A DNA stretch of 64,000 nt, from contig JBBRAX010000005.1 of the NCBI GenBank assembly GCA_038206395.1, positions 1 through 64,000 on the forward strand. The letters are read 5' to 3'. The notes beneath the pieces were generated by a model. It saw nothing but the letters and a program-made list of their open reading frames with translations, was not told where the DNA came from and did no database searches. Source of the DNA: JAGSPQ01 sp038206395. Lineage in GTDB: Bacteria; Myxococcota; Myxococcia; Myxococcales; Myxococcaceae. A program made the position numbers and the translations under genes. How positions within the stretch are numbered: position 1 is the first letter of the stretch; each line of letters starts with the position of its first letter. Of the stretch, positions 26,436-34,508 are shown piece by piece.

Positions 26436-26590
26436 ACTGGCTCGTGCTCGCCCAGGCCGCTGCGGCCGAAGCCCCTCGAATGGGAAGAATCGTCGGCGGC
26501 TGGGAATACGTTTGGGCTTGTTACATTCTGACCTGGGCAGGAATCGTCCTCTACGCGGGATCCCTGTTTCTTCGCCGCCGAAAGACCTAA
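26432..26590 (+). CDS. ccmD: CcmD-like small membrane protein (52 aa)
   Basis: A 52-residue single-span protein: GGWEYVWACYILTWAGIVLYAGSL forms one membrane helix followed by the basic tail RRRK. CcmD proteins are small, one-helix, positively charged at the C-terminus, and required for releasing haem-loaded CcmE. The ATG at 26432 overlaps the ccmC stop by 4 bp. It lies between ccmC and ccmE, exactly where ccmD is expected. Sequence conservation of CcmD is low, so position and topology carry the call. Confidence 0.78.
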   Translation: MNWLVLAQAAAAEAPRMGRIVGGWEYVWACYILTWAGIVLYAGSLFLRRRKT

Positions 26591-26610
26591 AGAATCATCA
26601 GGAGCTACCC

Positions 26611-27084
26611 ATGACGCCTGCCACGAAGAATCGCCTGCTCGCCGTCGGGGCCCTGCTGGTCGCCGGAGGCGCCCTCGCGGTCATCTCGTGGGGAAACATC
26701 GGCGAGAACCTCGTCTACTACTGGACCCCCAGCGAGATGCTCGCCCAGGGAGAAAAGGCGTACGGCCCGACCGTGCGGCTCGGGGGCGTCGTCTCGCCGG
26801 CGAGCATCGTCTGGAACGCGGGCCACACCGCGCTCGACTTCAAGGTGGCCGACAGCCGCGAACCCGACGCTCCGACGGTTCCCGTTTCGTGTGACCAGGT
26901 GCCGCCGCAGATGTTCCGCGAGGGCATCGGCGTCGTCGTCGAAGGCACCTACGCCAAGAGCGGCACCTTCAAGACGAGCCGGCTGATGGTGAGCCACAGC
27001 AACGAGTACCGCCCCCCGAAGCCCGGTGAGGACACGAAGGACTGGCAGAAGTCCCTCGAGACGGCAGAGACCTCGGCCAAGTGA
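26611..27084 (+). CDS. ccmE: Periplasmic haem chaperone CcmE
   Basis: A 157-residue protein: a membrane anchor at the N-terminus (LLAVGALLVAGGALAVISWG) and an OB-fold periplasmic domain containing VRLGGVV, FKVADS and VVVEGTY. Near the C-terminus MVSHSNEYRPP holds the HxxxY motif whose His binds haem covalently in CcmE. A clear AGGAG ribosome site lies 7 nt upstream of ATG 26611. Its stop overlaps the ccmF start. Confidence 0.9.
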   Translation: MTPATKNRLLAVGALLVAGGALAVISWGNIGENLVYYWTPSEMLAQGEKAYGPTVRLGGVVSPASIVWNAGHTALDFKVADSREPDAPTVPVSCDQVPPQMFREGIGVVVEGTYAKSGTFKTSRLMVSHSNEYRPPKPGEDTKDWQKSLETAETSAK

Positions 27085-29093
27085 ACTCAACCATCGGGTA
27101 CGCGCTGGTGCTCGGCGGGCTGTTGTCCGCCGTGTTCGCAGCCGTCGTTGGCATCTGGTCGGGCCTGACGCGGCGCGAGTCGCTGCTGCCGTGGGTTCAG
27201 CGCGCGGTCTACGCGTTCTGCGCCTGCATGCTCTTGAGCAACCTGACGATGGTCAACGCGCTGCTCTCGCACGACTTCTCGGTGAAGTACGTCGCCCAGG
27301 TCGGCAGCCGCTCGACGCCCACCATCTTCACCATCGTCTCGCTGTGGTCGGCGCTCGAAGGAAGCATTCTCTTCTGGGGCGCGATCATGGGCCTCTACCT
27401 GTTCGCCTTTACCTTCGTGTACCGCAAGGAACACGGCCGCTACATGCAGCTGGCGCTCGGCAGCATGGCCGTCGTCGCGACCTTCTTCGCGTTCCTCATC
27501 GCGGGCCCAGCGAATCCGTTCACCGTGGTCCCGAACCCGCTGGCCGACGGCCCGGGGCCGAACCCGCTGCTGCAGAACCACGTGCTGATGATCATCCACC
27601 CGCCGATGCTGTACTTCGGCTTCGTGGGCATGACGGTGCCCTTCGGCATCGCGGTGGGAGCGCTGCTTCGTGGCGAGCTCGGCGACGCCTGGCTGGTGCC
27701 GCTGCGCAAGTGGATGCTGATCCCGTGGACCTTCTTGTCGGTCGGCATCATCCTCGGCAGTTGGTGGGCGTACGCGGTGCTCGGCTGGGGCGGGTACTGG
27801 GCGTGGGATCCGGTCGAAAACGCTTCCTTTCTTCCCTGGCTCACCGCGACGGCCTTCATTCATTCGACGATGGTGCTCGAGCGGAAGAAGTCGCTGAAGC
27901 TGTGGACGCTGTCGTTGGCGCTCGGCACCTTCGTGCTCACCATCGTCGGCACGTTCATGACGCGGTCGGGTGTCTTCAACTCGGTGCACTCGTTCACCCA
28001 GTCGGACATCGGGCCGACCTTCTTGTTCTTCATCGCCTTCTTGCTCGTCGTCTGCATCGGGCTGCTCGCCGTGCGCGGCCCGCTGCTGGTCGCCGAGACC
28101 GAGCTCGAGACCGTCGCGTCGCGCGAAGGCGCGATTCTGCTGAACAACCTCGTGCTGGTGGCGATCACGTTCACCGTGTTGCTCGGCACGCTCTTCCCGC
28201 TCGTGAAAGAAGCGCTGCAGGGCAAGCGGATCAGCGTCGGTGAGCCGTACTTCAACACGATGGCGCTGCCGGGCGGCCTGCTGATGCTGTTCCTGATGGG
28301 CGTCGGGCCGATGCTCCCGTGGGGACGCGCCGATAATAAGACGGTGATTCGCCAGTTCGTCATCCCAGGCGCCGTCGGGGTGTTGGTGGTGATCGCGTGC
28401 CTCGCCTTCGGGCTGCGCGGGTTCATGCCGCTCACCGCCTTTGGGTTCGCCGGCTTCGTGACGGTGATCACGCTTCGCGAGCTGCTGCTGCCCGCTCGCG
28501 AGCGCATGTCGGCGCAGAAAGAGAACGCGTGGACGGCGTTGGTGCGCAGCGCCAGCAGGTCGCGCCGGCGGTTCGGCGGCTACGTGGTGCACCTGGGCAT
28601 CGTCGCGATCATCGTGGCGATCGCCGCGTCCAGCGCGTTCAAGATTCACAACACCGGCACGTTGCGCGTGGGCCAGACGCTGGATGTCGGCGGGTACCTG
28701 GTGCGCTTCGACGGCCTCGCCAATGGCCAGGAGCCGCACCGCAGCTGGATTGGCGCCAACATCACCGTCATCTACCCAAGCGGCCGCGAGGCGAAGCACC
28801 ACGGCCTCAACTCGCCGCGGATGAGCTTCTACGAGCGGCAGACGGATCCGGTCGGTTCCCCTGCGGTCGACGAAGAGATCCTCAAAGACATCTACGTCGC
28901 CCTGTTGTCCTTCGACAAAGACAACAACACTGCCAGCTTCAACGCCTGGGTTTTCCCGCTGGTTGGGTGGATCTGGTACGCGATTCCGCTGCTGGTGCTG
29001 GGCTCGCTGATCGCGATGTGGCCGCAGCGCAAGCGTGAGACCGAAGTCGTCGTTGCCGCTGCGGGTCCAGTTGTCCCCTCAGGATCGCCGTGA
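27081..29093 (+). CDS. ccmF: Haem lyase subunit CcmF
   Basis: A 670-residue membrane protein with about fourteen hydrophobic segments. The tryptophan-rich haem-binding domain reads SWWAYAVLGWGGYWAWDP, followed by ENASFLPWL, and conserved histidines lie in IHPPML and FIHSTM. A periplasmic C-terminal domain precedes the last helix. CcmF joins haem to apocytochrome CXXCH motifs together with CcmH and CcmI. The length is usual (about 650 aa). GTG 27081 overlaps the ccmE stop as GTGA. Confidence 0.93.
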   Translation: MNSTIGYALVLGGLLSAVFAAVVGIWSGLTRRESLLPWVQRAVYAFCACMLLSNLTMVNALLSHDFSVKYVAQVGSRSTPTIFTIVSLWSALEGSILFWGAIMGLYLFAFTFVYRKEHGRYMQLALGSMAVVATFFAFLIAGPANPFTVVPNPLADGPGPNPLLQNHVLMIIHPPMLYFGFVGMTVPFGIAVGALLRGELGDAWLVPLRKWMLIPWTFLSVGIILGSWWAYAVLGWGGYWAWDPVENASFLPWLTATAFIHSTMVLERKKSLKLWTLSLALGTFVLTIVGTFMTRSGVFNSVHSFTQSDIGPTFLFFIAFLLVVCIGLLAVRGPLLVAETELETVASREGAILLNNLVLVAITFTVLLGTLFPLVKEALQGKRISVGEPYFNTMALPGGLLMLFLMGVGPMLPWGRADNKTVIRQFVIPGAVGVLVVIACLAFGLRGFMPLTAFGFAGFVTVITLRELLLPARERMSAQKENAWTALVRSASRSRRRFGGYVVHLGIVAIIVAIAASSAFKIHNTGTLRVGQTLDVGGYLVRFDGLANGQEPHRSWIGANITVIYPSGREAKHHGLNSPRMSFYERQTDPVGSPAVDEEILKDIYVALLSFDKDNNTASFNAWVFPLVGWIWYAIPLLVLGSLIAMWPQRKRETEVVVAAAGPVVPSGSP

Positions 29094-29674
29094 ACGCGCA
29101 GCTGGAAAAGATGAGCGCCCCGGGTCCGGGCCGTCGATACGGCGTGATCGCCTTTGCCGTCGTCTCGGCGGGCTTTCTGCTCTTTGTCCTGGCGCGCCTG
29201 ATGTTCGCCGAGGCCTTCGTCGGCAAGGCGTACGACCCGCACGCGGTGCCTTTCATGATGGAAGGCAAGCCGGCGCCGCTGTTCTCGATGAAAGACCTTC
29301 GCACCGGCGAGCTGGTGAACCTGAAGGACTACATCGGGCGGCCGATCGTCCTGAACTTCTGGGCGACGTGGTGCGGGCCCTGCAAGATGGAACACCCGGT
29401 GCTCGAGTGGGCGCAGCGCCAGTACAAGGATGACGTCGTCTTCATCGGCATCGTGTTCGAGGACAACGAAGAGAACACGAAGAAGTTCCTGCTGGAAAAC
29501 GGCGGCAGCTGGCGCCAGCTCTACGACCCGAAGTCCACCGTCGCCGTCGACTACGCAGTGGCCGGCGTGCCCGAGACCTACTTCATCGACAAAAGAGGCA
29601 CGATCGTTGGCAAGTACGCCTACCCCATCGACCCGAAGACGATCACCACCCGCATCGAGGAGATCCTGAAATGA
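29090..29674 (+). CDS. ccmG: Thiol-disulfide protein CcmG/DsbE (TlpA-like)
   Basis: A 194-residue protein with one N-terminal membrane anchor and a periplasmic thioredoxin fold. The active site is WATWCGPC and the cis-Pro loop is GVPETYFIDKRG, both as in CcmG/DsbE. It reduces the apocytochrome or CcmH disulfide before haem attachment. Start GTG overlaps the ccmF stop; its stop overlaps the ccmH ATG. Confidence 0.9.
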   Translation: MNAQLEKMSAPGPGRRYGVIAFAVVSAGFLLFVLARLMFAEAFVGKAYDPHAVPFMMEGKPAPLFSMKDLRTGELVNLKDYIGRPIVLNFWATWCGPCKMEHPVLEWAQRQYKDDVVFIGIVFEDNEENTKKFLLENGGSWRQLYDPKSTVAVDYAVAGVPETYFIDKRGTIVGKYAYPIDPKTITTRIEEILK

Positions 29675-30129
29675 TCTCTTTCGCGTTGATGTTGTCGTTG
29701 GTGGTGAACCAGGGCTACGCGCCCGCGCGCCCCGCCGTCGACCCCCTCGATCAGACGCGCGAGAAGCGGGTGATGCGGCTCGGCAAAAAGTTCCGCTGCG
29801 CGGTGTGCCAGGGCGTGGCGATCTCCGATTCGCCGGCGTCGATGGCCCGCGCGCAGCTCGACAAGGTTCGCGAGCTGGTCGCCGAGGACAAGACGGACGA
29901 CGAGATTGAGACGTACTTCGTCGCGCGCTACGGCGAATGGGTGTTGCTCGATCCGCGAAAGGAAGGTCTCAACGCCTTCCTCTGGGTCGGCCCCTTGATG
30001 CTGCTCGTCGCCGGCCTGGTGATCATCATGAGCCAGGTGAAGAAGAAGGCGGCGACGGCTCCGGTTCCGGTCGAGGCGCCCGTGTCCGATGACTTCCTTG
30101 CCCAGGTCCGGGCAGATCTGGAGAAGTGA
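29671..30129 (+). CDS. ccmH: Cytochrome c maturation protein CcmH
   Basis: A 152-residue protein: signal segment, a three-helix periplasmic domain with the redox motif FRCAVCQG (LRCxxCQ type), IETYFVARYGEWVLL, then a membrane helix (FLWVGPLMLLVAGLVIIM). This is the standard CcmH layout. It handles apocytochrome thiols in the CcmFHI complex. The ATG overlaps the ccmG stop; its stop overlaps the next gene. Confidence 0.92.
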   Translation: MISFALMLSLVVNQGYAPARPAVDPLDQTREKRVMRLGKKFRCAVCQGVAISDSPASMARAQLDKVRELVAEDKTDDEIETYFVARYGEWVLLDPRKEGLNAFLWVGPLMLLVAGLVIIMSQVKKKAATAPVPVEAPVSDDFLAQVRADLEK

Positions 30130-31103
30130 TGGGCCCTGCACACTCGACCAACTGGCTGCCCGGCATTCTCGCGGCGTCTGCGGCGCTCGTCGCGGCAGTG
30201 GTGTTCGTGCTCGCCTCGCTTCGCAAGCACAGCCCCACCGCCCCGCCGAGCTCGGAAGAAGACCTCGACATCCGGTACCAGAGCCTGATCGCGCAGCTCA
30301 AAGAGCACAGCGCGAACAAGCACATCCACGCGCCCGAAGCCTGGGCGACTGAACAAGCGCGCCTCGAGCAGGAAGCGGCCGCCGTGCTGCGCGAGAAGGC
30401 CGGCGTCAAGCACGCGTCGCTGAAGTCCGATGCGCGCGCTGCGAAGAAGGCTGCGCAGGCCGCGACGGCCACCGGCTTCTTCGCGAAGAACCCGGCCTTC
30501 AAGGGCGCGATCTGGGGCGCCGGCGTGGTCGGCTTCTTCGTCATCCTCGGCGTCGTGTTGTCGCAGGAGTCGACCACGCGCACCGACGGCCAGGGCATGA
30601 CGGGCGCCGTGCCGGGTGAAGCCGCAGGCCCGATGGCCGCCCGCCCGCCAGAAGAAGACCTCGAGCTCAAGACCGCGATGGCGCGCGCCAACCGTTCGCC
30701 CGACGACATCGACGCGCTCAGCGAAGCGGCAAAGCAGCTGATCGCCCGCCAGATGTTCGATGACGCGGCCCCGATGGTGCGCCGGGCGACCGCCATCGAC
30801 CCGTACCACGTGGCGACCCGTACCCACCGCGCGGTGCTGCTCGCCGTCGAAGGCCAGGGCCTCACCGCGATGAACGAGCTCCAGCACGTCGCCGACACCT
30901 TCGAAGACGCGTACGACGCGCGGCTCTTCGGCGGCATGCTCGCGCTCCAGGCCGACGACAGACCCCGCGCCCTCGAACAGTTCGAGCGGTACATGCAGGA
31001 AGCCCCGCGCGACGAGCAGCCGCCCATGCTGAGCAAGGCGATCGTTCAGCTCAAGGCCGAGCTCTCGCAGCAGCAGCCTGCGCCGACCCCAGTCAAGCCC
31101 TGA
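30126..31103 (+). CDS. ccmI: CcmI-like TPR membrane protein
   Basis: A 325-residue protein. A first membrane helix near residue 20 is followed by a helical cytoplasmic loop, a second helix near residue 140 (IWGAGVVGFFVILGVVL), and a C-terminal periplasmic TPR-like region (IDALSEAAKQLIARQMFDDAAPMV). Two helices plus a TPR tail, placed directly after ccmH, is the arrangement of CcmI, the apocytochrome chaperone. Primary sequence is diverged. Start is GTG 30126 (GTGA overlap) or ATG 30129 (TGATG overlap). Last gene of the long plus-strand run. Confidence 0.72.
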   Translation: MMGPAHSTNWLPGILAASAALVAAVVFVLASLRKHSPTAPPSSEEDLDIRYQSLIAQLKEHSANKHIHAPEAWATEQARLEQEAAAVLREKAGVKHASLKSDARAAKKAAQAATATGFFAKNPAFKGAIWGAGVVGFFVILGVVLSQESTTRTDGQGMTGAVPGEAAGPMAARPPEEDLELKTAMARANRSPDDIDALSEAAKQLIARQMFDDAAPMVRRATAIDPYHVATRTHRAVLLAVEGQGLTAMNELQHVADTFEDAYDARLFGGMLALQADDRPRALEQFERYMQEAPRDEQPPMLSKAIVQLKAELSQQQPAPTPVKP

Positions 31104-31122
31104 AGGCCGAAACATCGACTAT

Positions 31123-31150
31123 CTCTAACGTTTCGCTTCAAGCGTTAGAG
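31123..31150 (+). terminator. Hairpin after the ccm operon
   Basis: CTCTAACGTTT (31123-31133) pairs with AAGCGTTAGAG (31140-31150) with one G-T wobble and a 6-nt loop. It lies 20 nt after the ccmI-like stop. No T tract follows, so it may be an imperfect terminator, an mRNA-end stabiliser or a protein-binding palindrome. Confidence 0.55.
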
Positions 31151-31276
31151 GGTGACTGTCCGGGTTCGAAGCGGGAGGTAGACAGCGCCGTCACACAAGG
31201 TTGACCTCGACGCGAGGCCGCTGCGTGCGAAGGTGCGGGCTTGGCGATTGGTACAGCGGGTGCTTTGTAGTCGTTC

Positions 31277-32151
31277 GTGCGCCTCCTTCTGCTCGCGTTC
31301 GTTCCGTCGCTCGTCGCCTGCGTCAGTGTTCAGCACGAACGGCGTGGGCCCGAGAAACGGTTGCCCGTCCAATGCGAACCCGGACGCGTTCTCGCGGCGC
31401 TCGATTCGATGCCCGACCGCGTTCGGCTGACGTTCGACCGCACCGACACGTGCACCCAGAGCACCGAGGTCACCTGGATCACCGACACGCAGACCGAGCT
31501 CGCGGAGCCGATACGTTGGACGTTGGCAGGGCTGGCGAGCGTGGTGATCGGAGTCCCGGTCGCGGCTGGAGTTGTCGTCGCCGCGACCAAGGCGGGAGCC
31601 GCGGCGGGGGCCGCGGGTGACAAAATCCTCGAGATTGGCATTCCCGTGGCCGCCGTCGTCATCCTTGCCGCTGGAGGGGGGGGTACGCCGGTTCCGGAGT
31701 CGCGATCGGACAGCCAGGCCCGACGACCCAGCGGGTCGAAGTCGTGCTCAGTCTCTACCCCACGAACGAGAAGGTCGTGCCCGCGGGGAGCTTCTCGATC
31801 GAAGGCGGCGCAACCCACCCCGTGTTGGCGGGCGCGGTCGAGCTCACACTCGAGGACGCGCTGGCGCTGCGCGATGGCCAGCTGCTGCTCGATGGCGCCG
31901 GGGTGGACATCGTGGGGCTCGAGTCGGGGGCCCGGCTCCGCACACTTCCGGCATGCCGGCAGGCGCTGCTCGGTTTCGACGCGAGTGCCGCGAAGACACT
32001 GGGGGCGATGCAGAAGCAGGCACGCCTTGCCGCGGTCGACGCGTGCCGAAGCGGAGGCTGGTCGTTTGCTGACCGGGTGATGGACGCCCTCACCGCCAGT
32101 TCCGCCCCCTGGCTCGCGCAGCAGTCCGCCCCGACGCCGCTCGAGCCCTAA
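31277..32151 (+). pseudogene. Lipoprotein gene split by a frameshift at a G8 tract
   Basis: From GTG 31277 the frame encodes a lipoprotein signal (lipobox LVAC), a Cys/Arg-rich start and two Gly/Ala/Val-rich segments (VVIGVPVAAGVVVAATKAG; IPVAAVVILAAGGGG). At eight Gs (31676-31683) the frame turns into Ser/Arg-rich nonsense to about 32080. One extra G would join it to the frame that begins YAGSGVAIGQPGP and continues with well-formed protein (VVLSLYPTNEK, VELTLEDALALRDGQLLLDG) to the TAA at 32151, giving 291 residues. So this is a sequencing or assembly slip, a phase-variable gene, programmed slippage or a decayed gene. Function unknown; the product would be a membrane-associated lipoprotein. 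Confidence 0.72.
31676..31683. repeat. G8 homopolymer at the frameshift point
   Basis: Eight consecutive Gs inside the lipoprotein gene 31277-32151. A change of +1 (nine Gs) restores one 291-residue frame. Such tracts are slippage-prone in replication and in sequencing. Confidence 0.9.
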
Positions 32152-32222
32152 CGCGGCTTCTGCGGATTATCGCGGCGACGCGAAGTCGCGCTTCAGCACC
32201 TGCCGAATCGCAACCTGAAAGG

Positions 32223-32699
32223 CTATTCGCCGAGATCCGCGAAGTCGATGTGGGGCACCGGCGCCGAGACGCTGATCGACCAGACATCCAGCGCCTCGTC
32301 TTCGTCGAGGTTCACCGCGCATACGACAGTGAAGTCCGCGCTGTCGGCCGCGTTCGCCTGCAGCTTCGCCTGCGTTGCTGCGGGCAGCTGATCGAACGCC
32401 ACGTTGCCCTTGCCGCCCCACTTGCCCTGCGGGCTCAGGAAGCAGGTGCTGCTGCGCGGACCACTGGCCATGAATTCCTGCAAGTCGCGCGGAATCATCG
32501 CCCAGCGGTTCTTGCTGGCGCGAAACTCCTGTTCCTTGGTGAGCAGCACGCGGAGCATGTACTGCGCTTCGCTCTGCTTCGATCTGTAGCGGTACTTGAG
32601 GAAGTTCGGCACCGCGATGGCCGCAAACGAGCCGAGCGCCGTTACAGCGAGCACCACCACGATCACCACCAAAACTGTCGCTTTTTGTTTCTTCGTCAT
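32223..32699 (-). CDS. Type IV pilin-like (pseudopilin-like) protein
   Basis: A 158-residue protein: short basic start (MTKKQKA), a hydrophobic helix (TVLVVIVVVLAVTALGSFAAIAVP), then NFLKYRYRSKQSEAQ and a globular C-terminal domain with two Cys. The AAIAVPNF...KQSEA segment is that of type IV pilins and pseudopilins just after the N-terminal helix, but the usual processing site and GFTLIE are absent. It may be an unprocessed membrane-anchored relative. ATG 32699 overlaps the stop of the FAD enzyme as ATGA, so the two are coupled. Confidence 0.68.
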   Translation of the reverse strand: MTKKQKATVLVVIVVVLAVTALGSFAAIAVPNFLKYRYRSKQSEAQYMLRVLLTKEQEFRASKNRWAMIPRDLQEFMASGPRSSTCFLSPQGKWGGKGNVAFDQLPAATQAKLQANAADSADFTVVCAVNLDEDEALDVWSISVSAPVPHIDFADLGE

Positions 32700-34279
32700 G
32701 GGTCCGTCAGCACGCCGGGGTTGAGGATACCGGCGGGGTCCACCGCGCGGCGCGCCGCAATGAACGCCAGCGCGAAGGGGTCGGGCCGCTCGCGGTCGTA
32801 CCAGGGCTTGTGGGTGCGGCCGACCGCGTGGTGGTGCGTGATGGTGCCACCCCACTTCGTGAGCGCATCGCCCGCCGCTGCTTTCAGCTCGGACCACTGT
32901 TCGAGCTCGGCGCCCTCTCGCGCCTTGCCGATGAACGTGAAGTACGGCGCCGGCCCGTCTGGGTAGACGTGGGTGAAGCGGCAGGTGACGACGCCGCTGC
33001 CACAGACGCGGTTCAGGGCCACCTGCATCGCGGCATTCACTTCGCTGTACAGCGTCGGAAACGCCTTCCACGTGCACGCCGTCTCGAAGGTGTCGGCGAT
33101 CACGCCCAGCTGAATCATCGCGTCCTGCAGGTACGGACCCTGGAGGAAGGCCGCCCGCCAGCTCTCGCCCGCGTCGGTGCCGCGCGCCGTGGCGGGCGTG
33201 TCGCGAACGATGGCTGCCTTCGGGCAGGTGCCGCCGTGCGAGGTCGCGATCGCCAGCGCGCGATGAAGCCACGGGCCGACGGGATGATCGGCCGACTCGA
33301 AGGCGAGGATCAGAATCGTCGAGCCGTCGCCCCAGACGCCGTGGACCATCGACTCTTGCGCGTCCAGCAGCCGGCAGTTCGAGGGGTAGAGGCCGGACTG
33401 CGAAATCTCGCGCGTCGCCGCGACGGCCGCCTCGAAGGACGCGAAGTGCACCGTCGCGTTGCCGCGGAAACCGGGCTTGGGGAGCACGCGCATCCACGCC
33501 TCGGTGATGACGCCCAGCGTGCCTTCGCTGCCGCAGACCCAGCGGTTTGGATCCGAGCCCGCGCCGCTGGCGGGAAATGACTTGCTCGCCCAGACGCCGC
33601 GCGGGGTGACCATGCGGGCCGAGTGCACCTGCTCATCGATGTGCGTGTACAGCGTCGCGAAGTGGCCGCCCGCGCGGGTCGCGATCCAGCCGCCCAGCGT
33701 CGAGAACTCAAAAGACTGGGGGAAGTGACGAAGCGTGAGGCCGTGCGTGGCCAGCTGCTGTTCCAGCGCCGGGCCGAACACGCCGCCCTGAATCCGCGCC
33801 AGCCGCGACGTCGCGTCGACTTCCACCACCTGGTTCAGCGCCGCGAGATCCAGGCTCAACGTGCCGCGATGACCAGGGCCCAGCACCGCTTCGATGCCGC
33901 GCACCACGCTGCTGCCGCCACCATACGGAGCGACGGTGAGCTTCTGCTGCTCGGCCACCTCCAACGCCAGCGCCACCTCGGCTTCCGTGCGCGGCGTCGC
34001 CACGATGTCCGGAGCGGCCGAGAAATCACCCCGGAACCCCTTCACGCGATCTGGGTAGCCGCGGCCCCACGTATGGCGGATGCGGGCCTCGTTCGCTTGC
34101 GATGCGAAGGGCCTCAAGCTGGCCGGCACCTCGACCCGCGGCGCCGAGAGCTTCACCGCGTCCAGCGGCACCGCGGCTTGCGCCTGAAGCTCTCCGAAGA
34201 AGGCCTGGGCCCGGGGAGCCACCTCTGAAAGCGGCGGCAGGCGTTCGACATGGCCCCAACCCCAGTGGCTCCGATTCAT
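32696..34279 (-). CDS. agpS: FAD-binding oxidase, alkylglycerone-phosphate synthase-like (AgpS)
   Basis: A 527-residue FAD_binding_4/VAO-type flavoprotein. FAD-binding segments are VAPYGGGSSVVRG and SFEFSTLGGWIATRAGG. The C-terminal cap has HHHAVGRTHKPW, the triple-His motif of alkyldihydroxyacetonephosphate synthases, and the length and N-terminal WGWGHVERLPPLS match that family (a WGWG start is typical). These enzymes swap the acyl for an alkyl chain in ether lipid synthesis; myxobacteria use such a protein for ether lipids linked to development. ATG 34279 lies inside a dispersed repeat; a GTG 30 nt upstream is also in frame. Confidence 0.82.
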   Translation of the reverse strand: MNRSHWGWGHVERLPPLSEVAPRAQAFFGELQAQAAVPLDAVKLSAPRVEVPASLRPFASQANEARIRHTWGRGYPDRVKGFRGDFSAAPDIVATPRTEAEVALALEVAEQQKLTVAPYGGGSSVVRGIEAVLGPGHRGTLSLDLAALNQVVEVDATSRLARIQGGVFGPALEQQLATHGLTLRHFPQSFEFSTLGGWIATRAGGHFATLYTHIDEQVHSARMVTPRGVWASKSFPASGAGSDPNRWVCGSEGTLGVITEAWMRVLPKPGFRGNATVHFASFEAAVAATREISQSGLYPSNCRLLDAQESMVHGVWGDGSTILILAFESADHPVGPWLHRALAIATSHGGTCPKAAIVRDTPATARGTDAGESWRAAFLQGPYLQDAMIQLGVIADTFETACTWKAFPTLYSEVNAAMQVALNRVCGSGVVTCRFTHVYPDGPAPYFTFIGKAREGAELEQWSELKAAAGDALTKWGGTITHHHAVGRTHKPWYDRERPDPFALAFIAARRAVDPAGILNPGVLTDP

Positions 34280-34329
34280 CAGGCCCGCGACTGTAGCCGC
34301 CGCGCCCACACGGAAGGAACGATTGGTGC
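34273..34329. repeat. Dispersed 57-58 bp repeat, copy A
   Basis: This 57-bp stretch matches 42211-42268 in the same orientation on the plus strand, with seven mismatches and one indel over 58 columns by my alignment. Shared blocks are GACTGTAGCCGCC, GCCCACA and GGAAGGAACGATTGG. The core GCGaCT-GT-AGcCGC is a small imperfect hairpin. It covers the agpS start codon and upstream region. The remaining spacer to 34508 (about 180 bp) shows no gene. Confidence 0.7.
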
Positions 34330-34508
34330 CTCGGCGGGCGTCTCGATGTTCCCTTCCCCAAGGTCACCGCACTCCCCGAGGTGACAGACCAGCGGGCATC
34401 CCTGTGCAGCGAGCGCCTTCGCGCAGGGGCACCAAAGACCTTCTCGACCTTCGCGGATGTCTACTCGACAGCGGCTGGTCCCTTCAGCCCCGCAGGAAGA
34501 CCGTCCCG

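Noticed and set aside
27087..28802. 571-residue minus-strand frame opposite ccmF
   Set aside because: Arg/Glu/His-rich composition typical of antisense of a GC-rich membrane protein gene; ccmF is certain.
34362..34386. GGTCACC/GGTGAC inverted repeat in the 34330-34508 spacer
   Set aside because: Only 6 bp with a 12-nt spacer; expected by chance in this GC-rich DNA.
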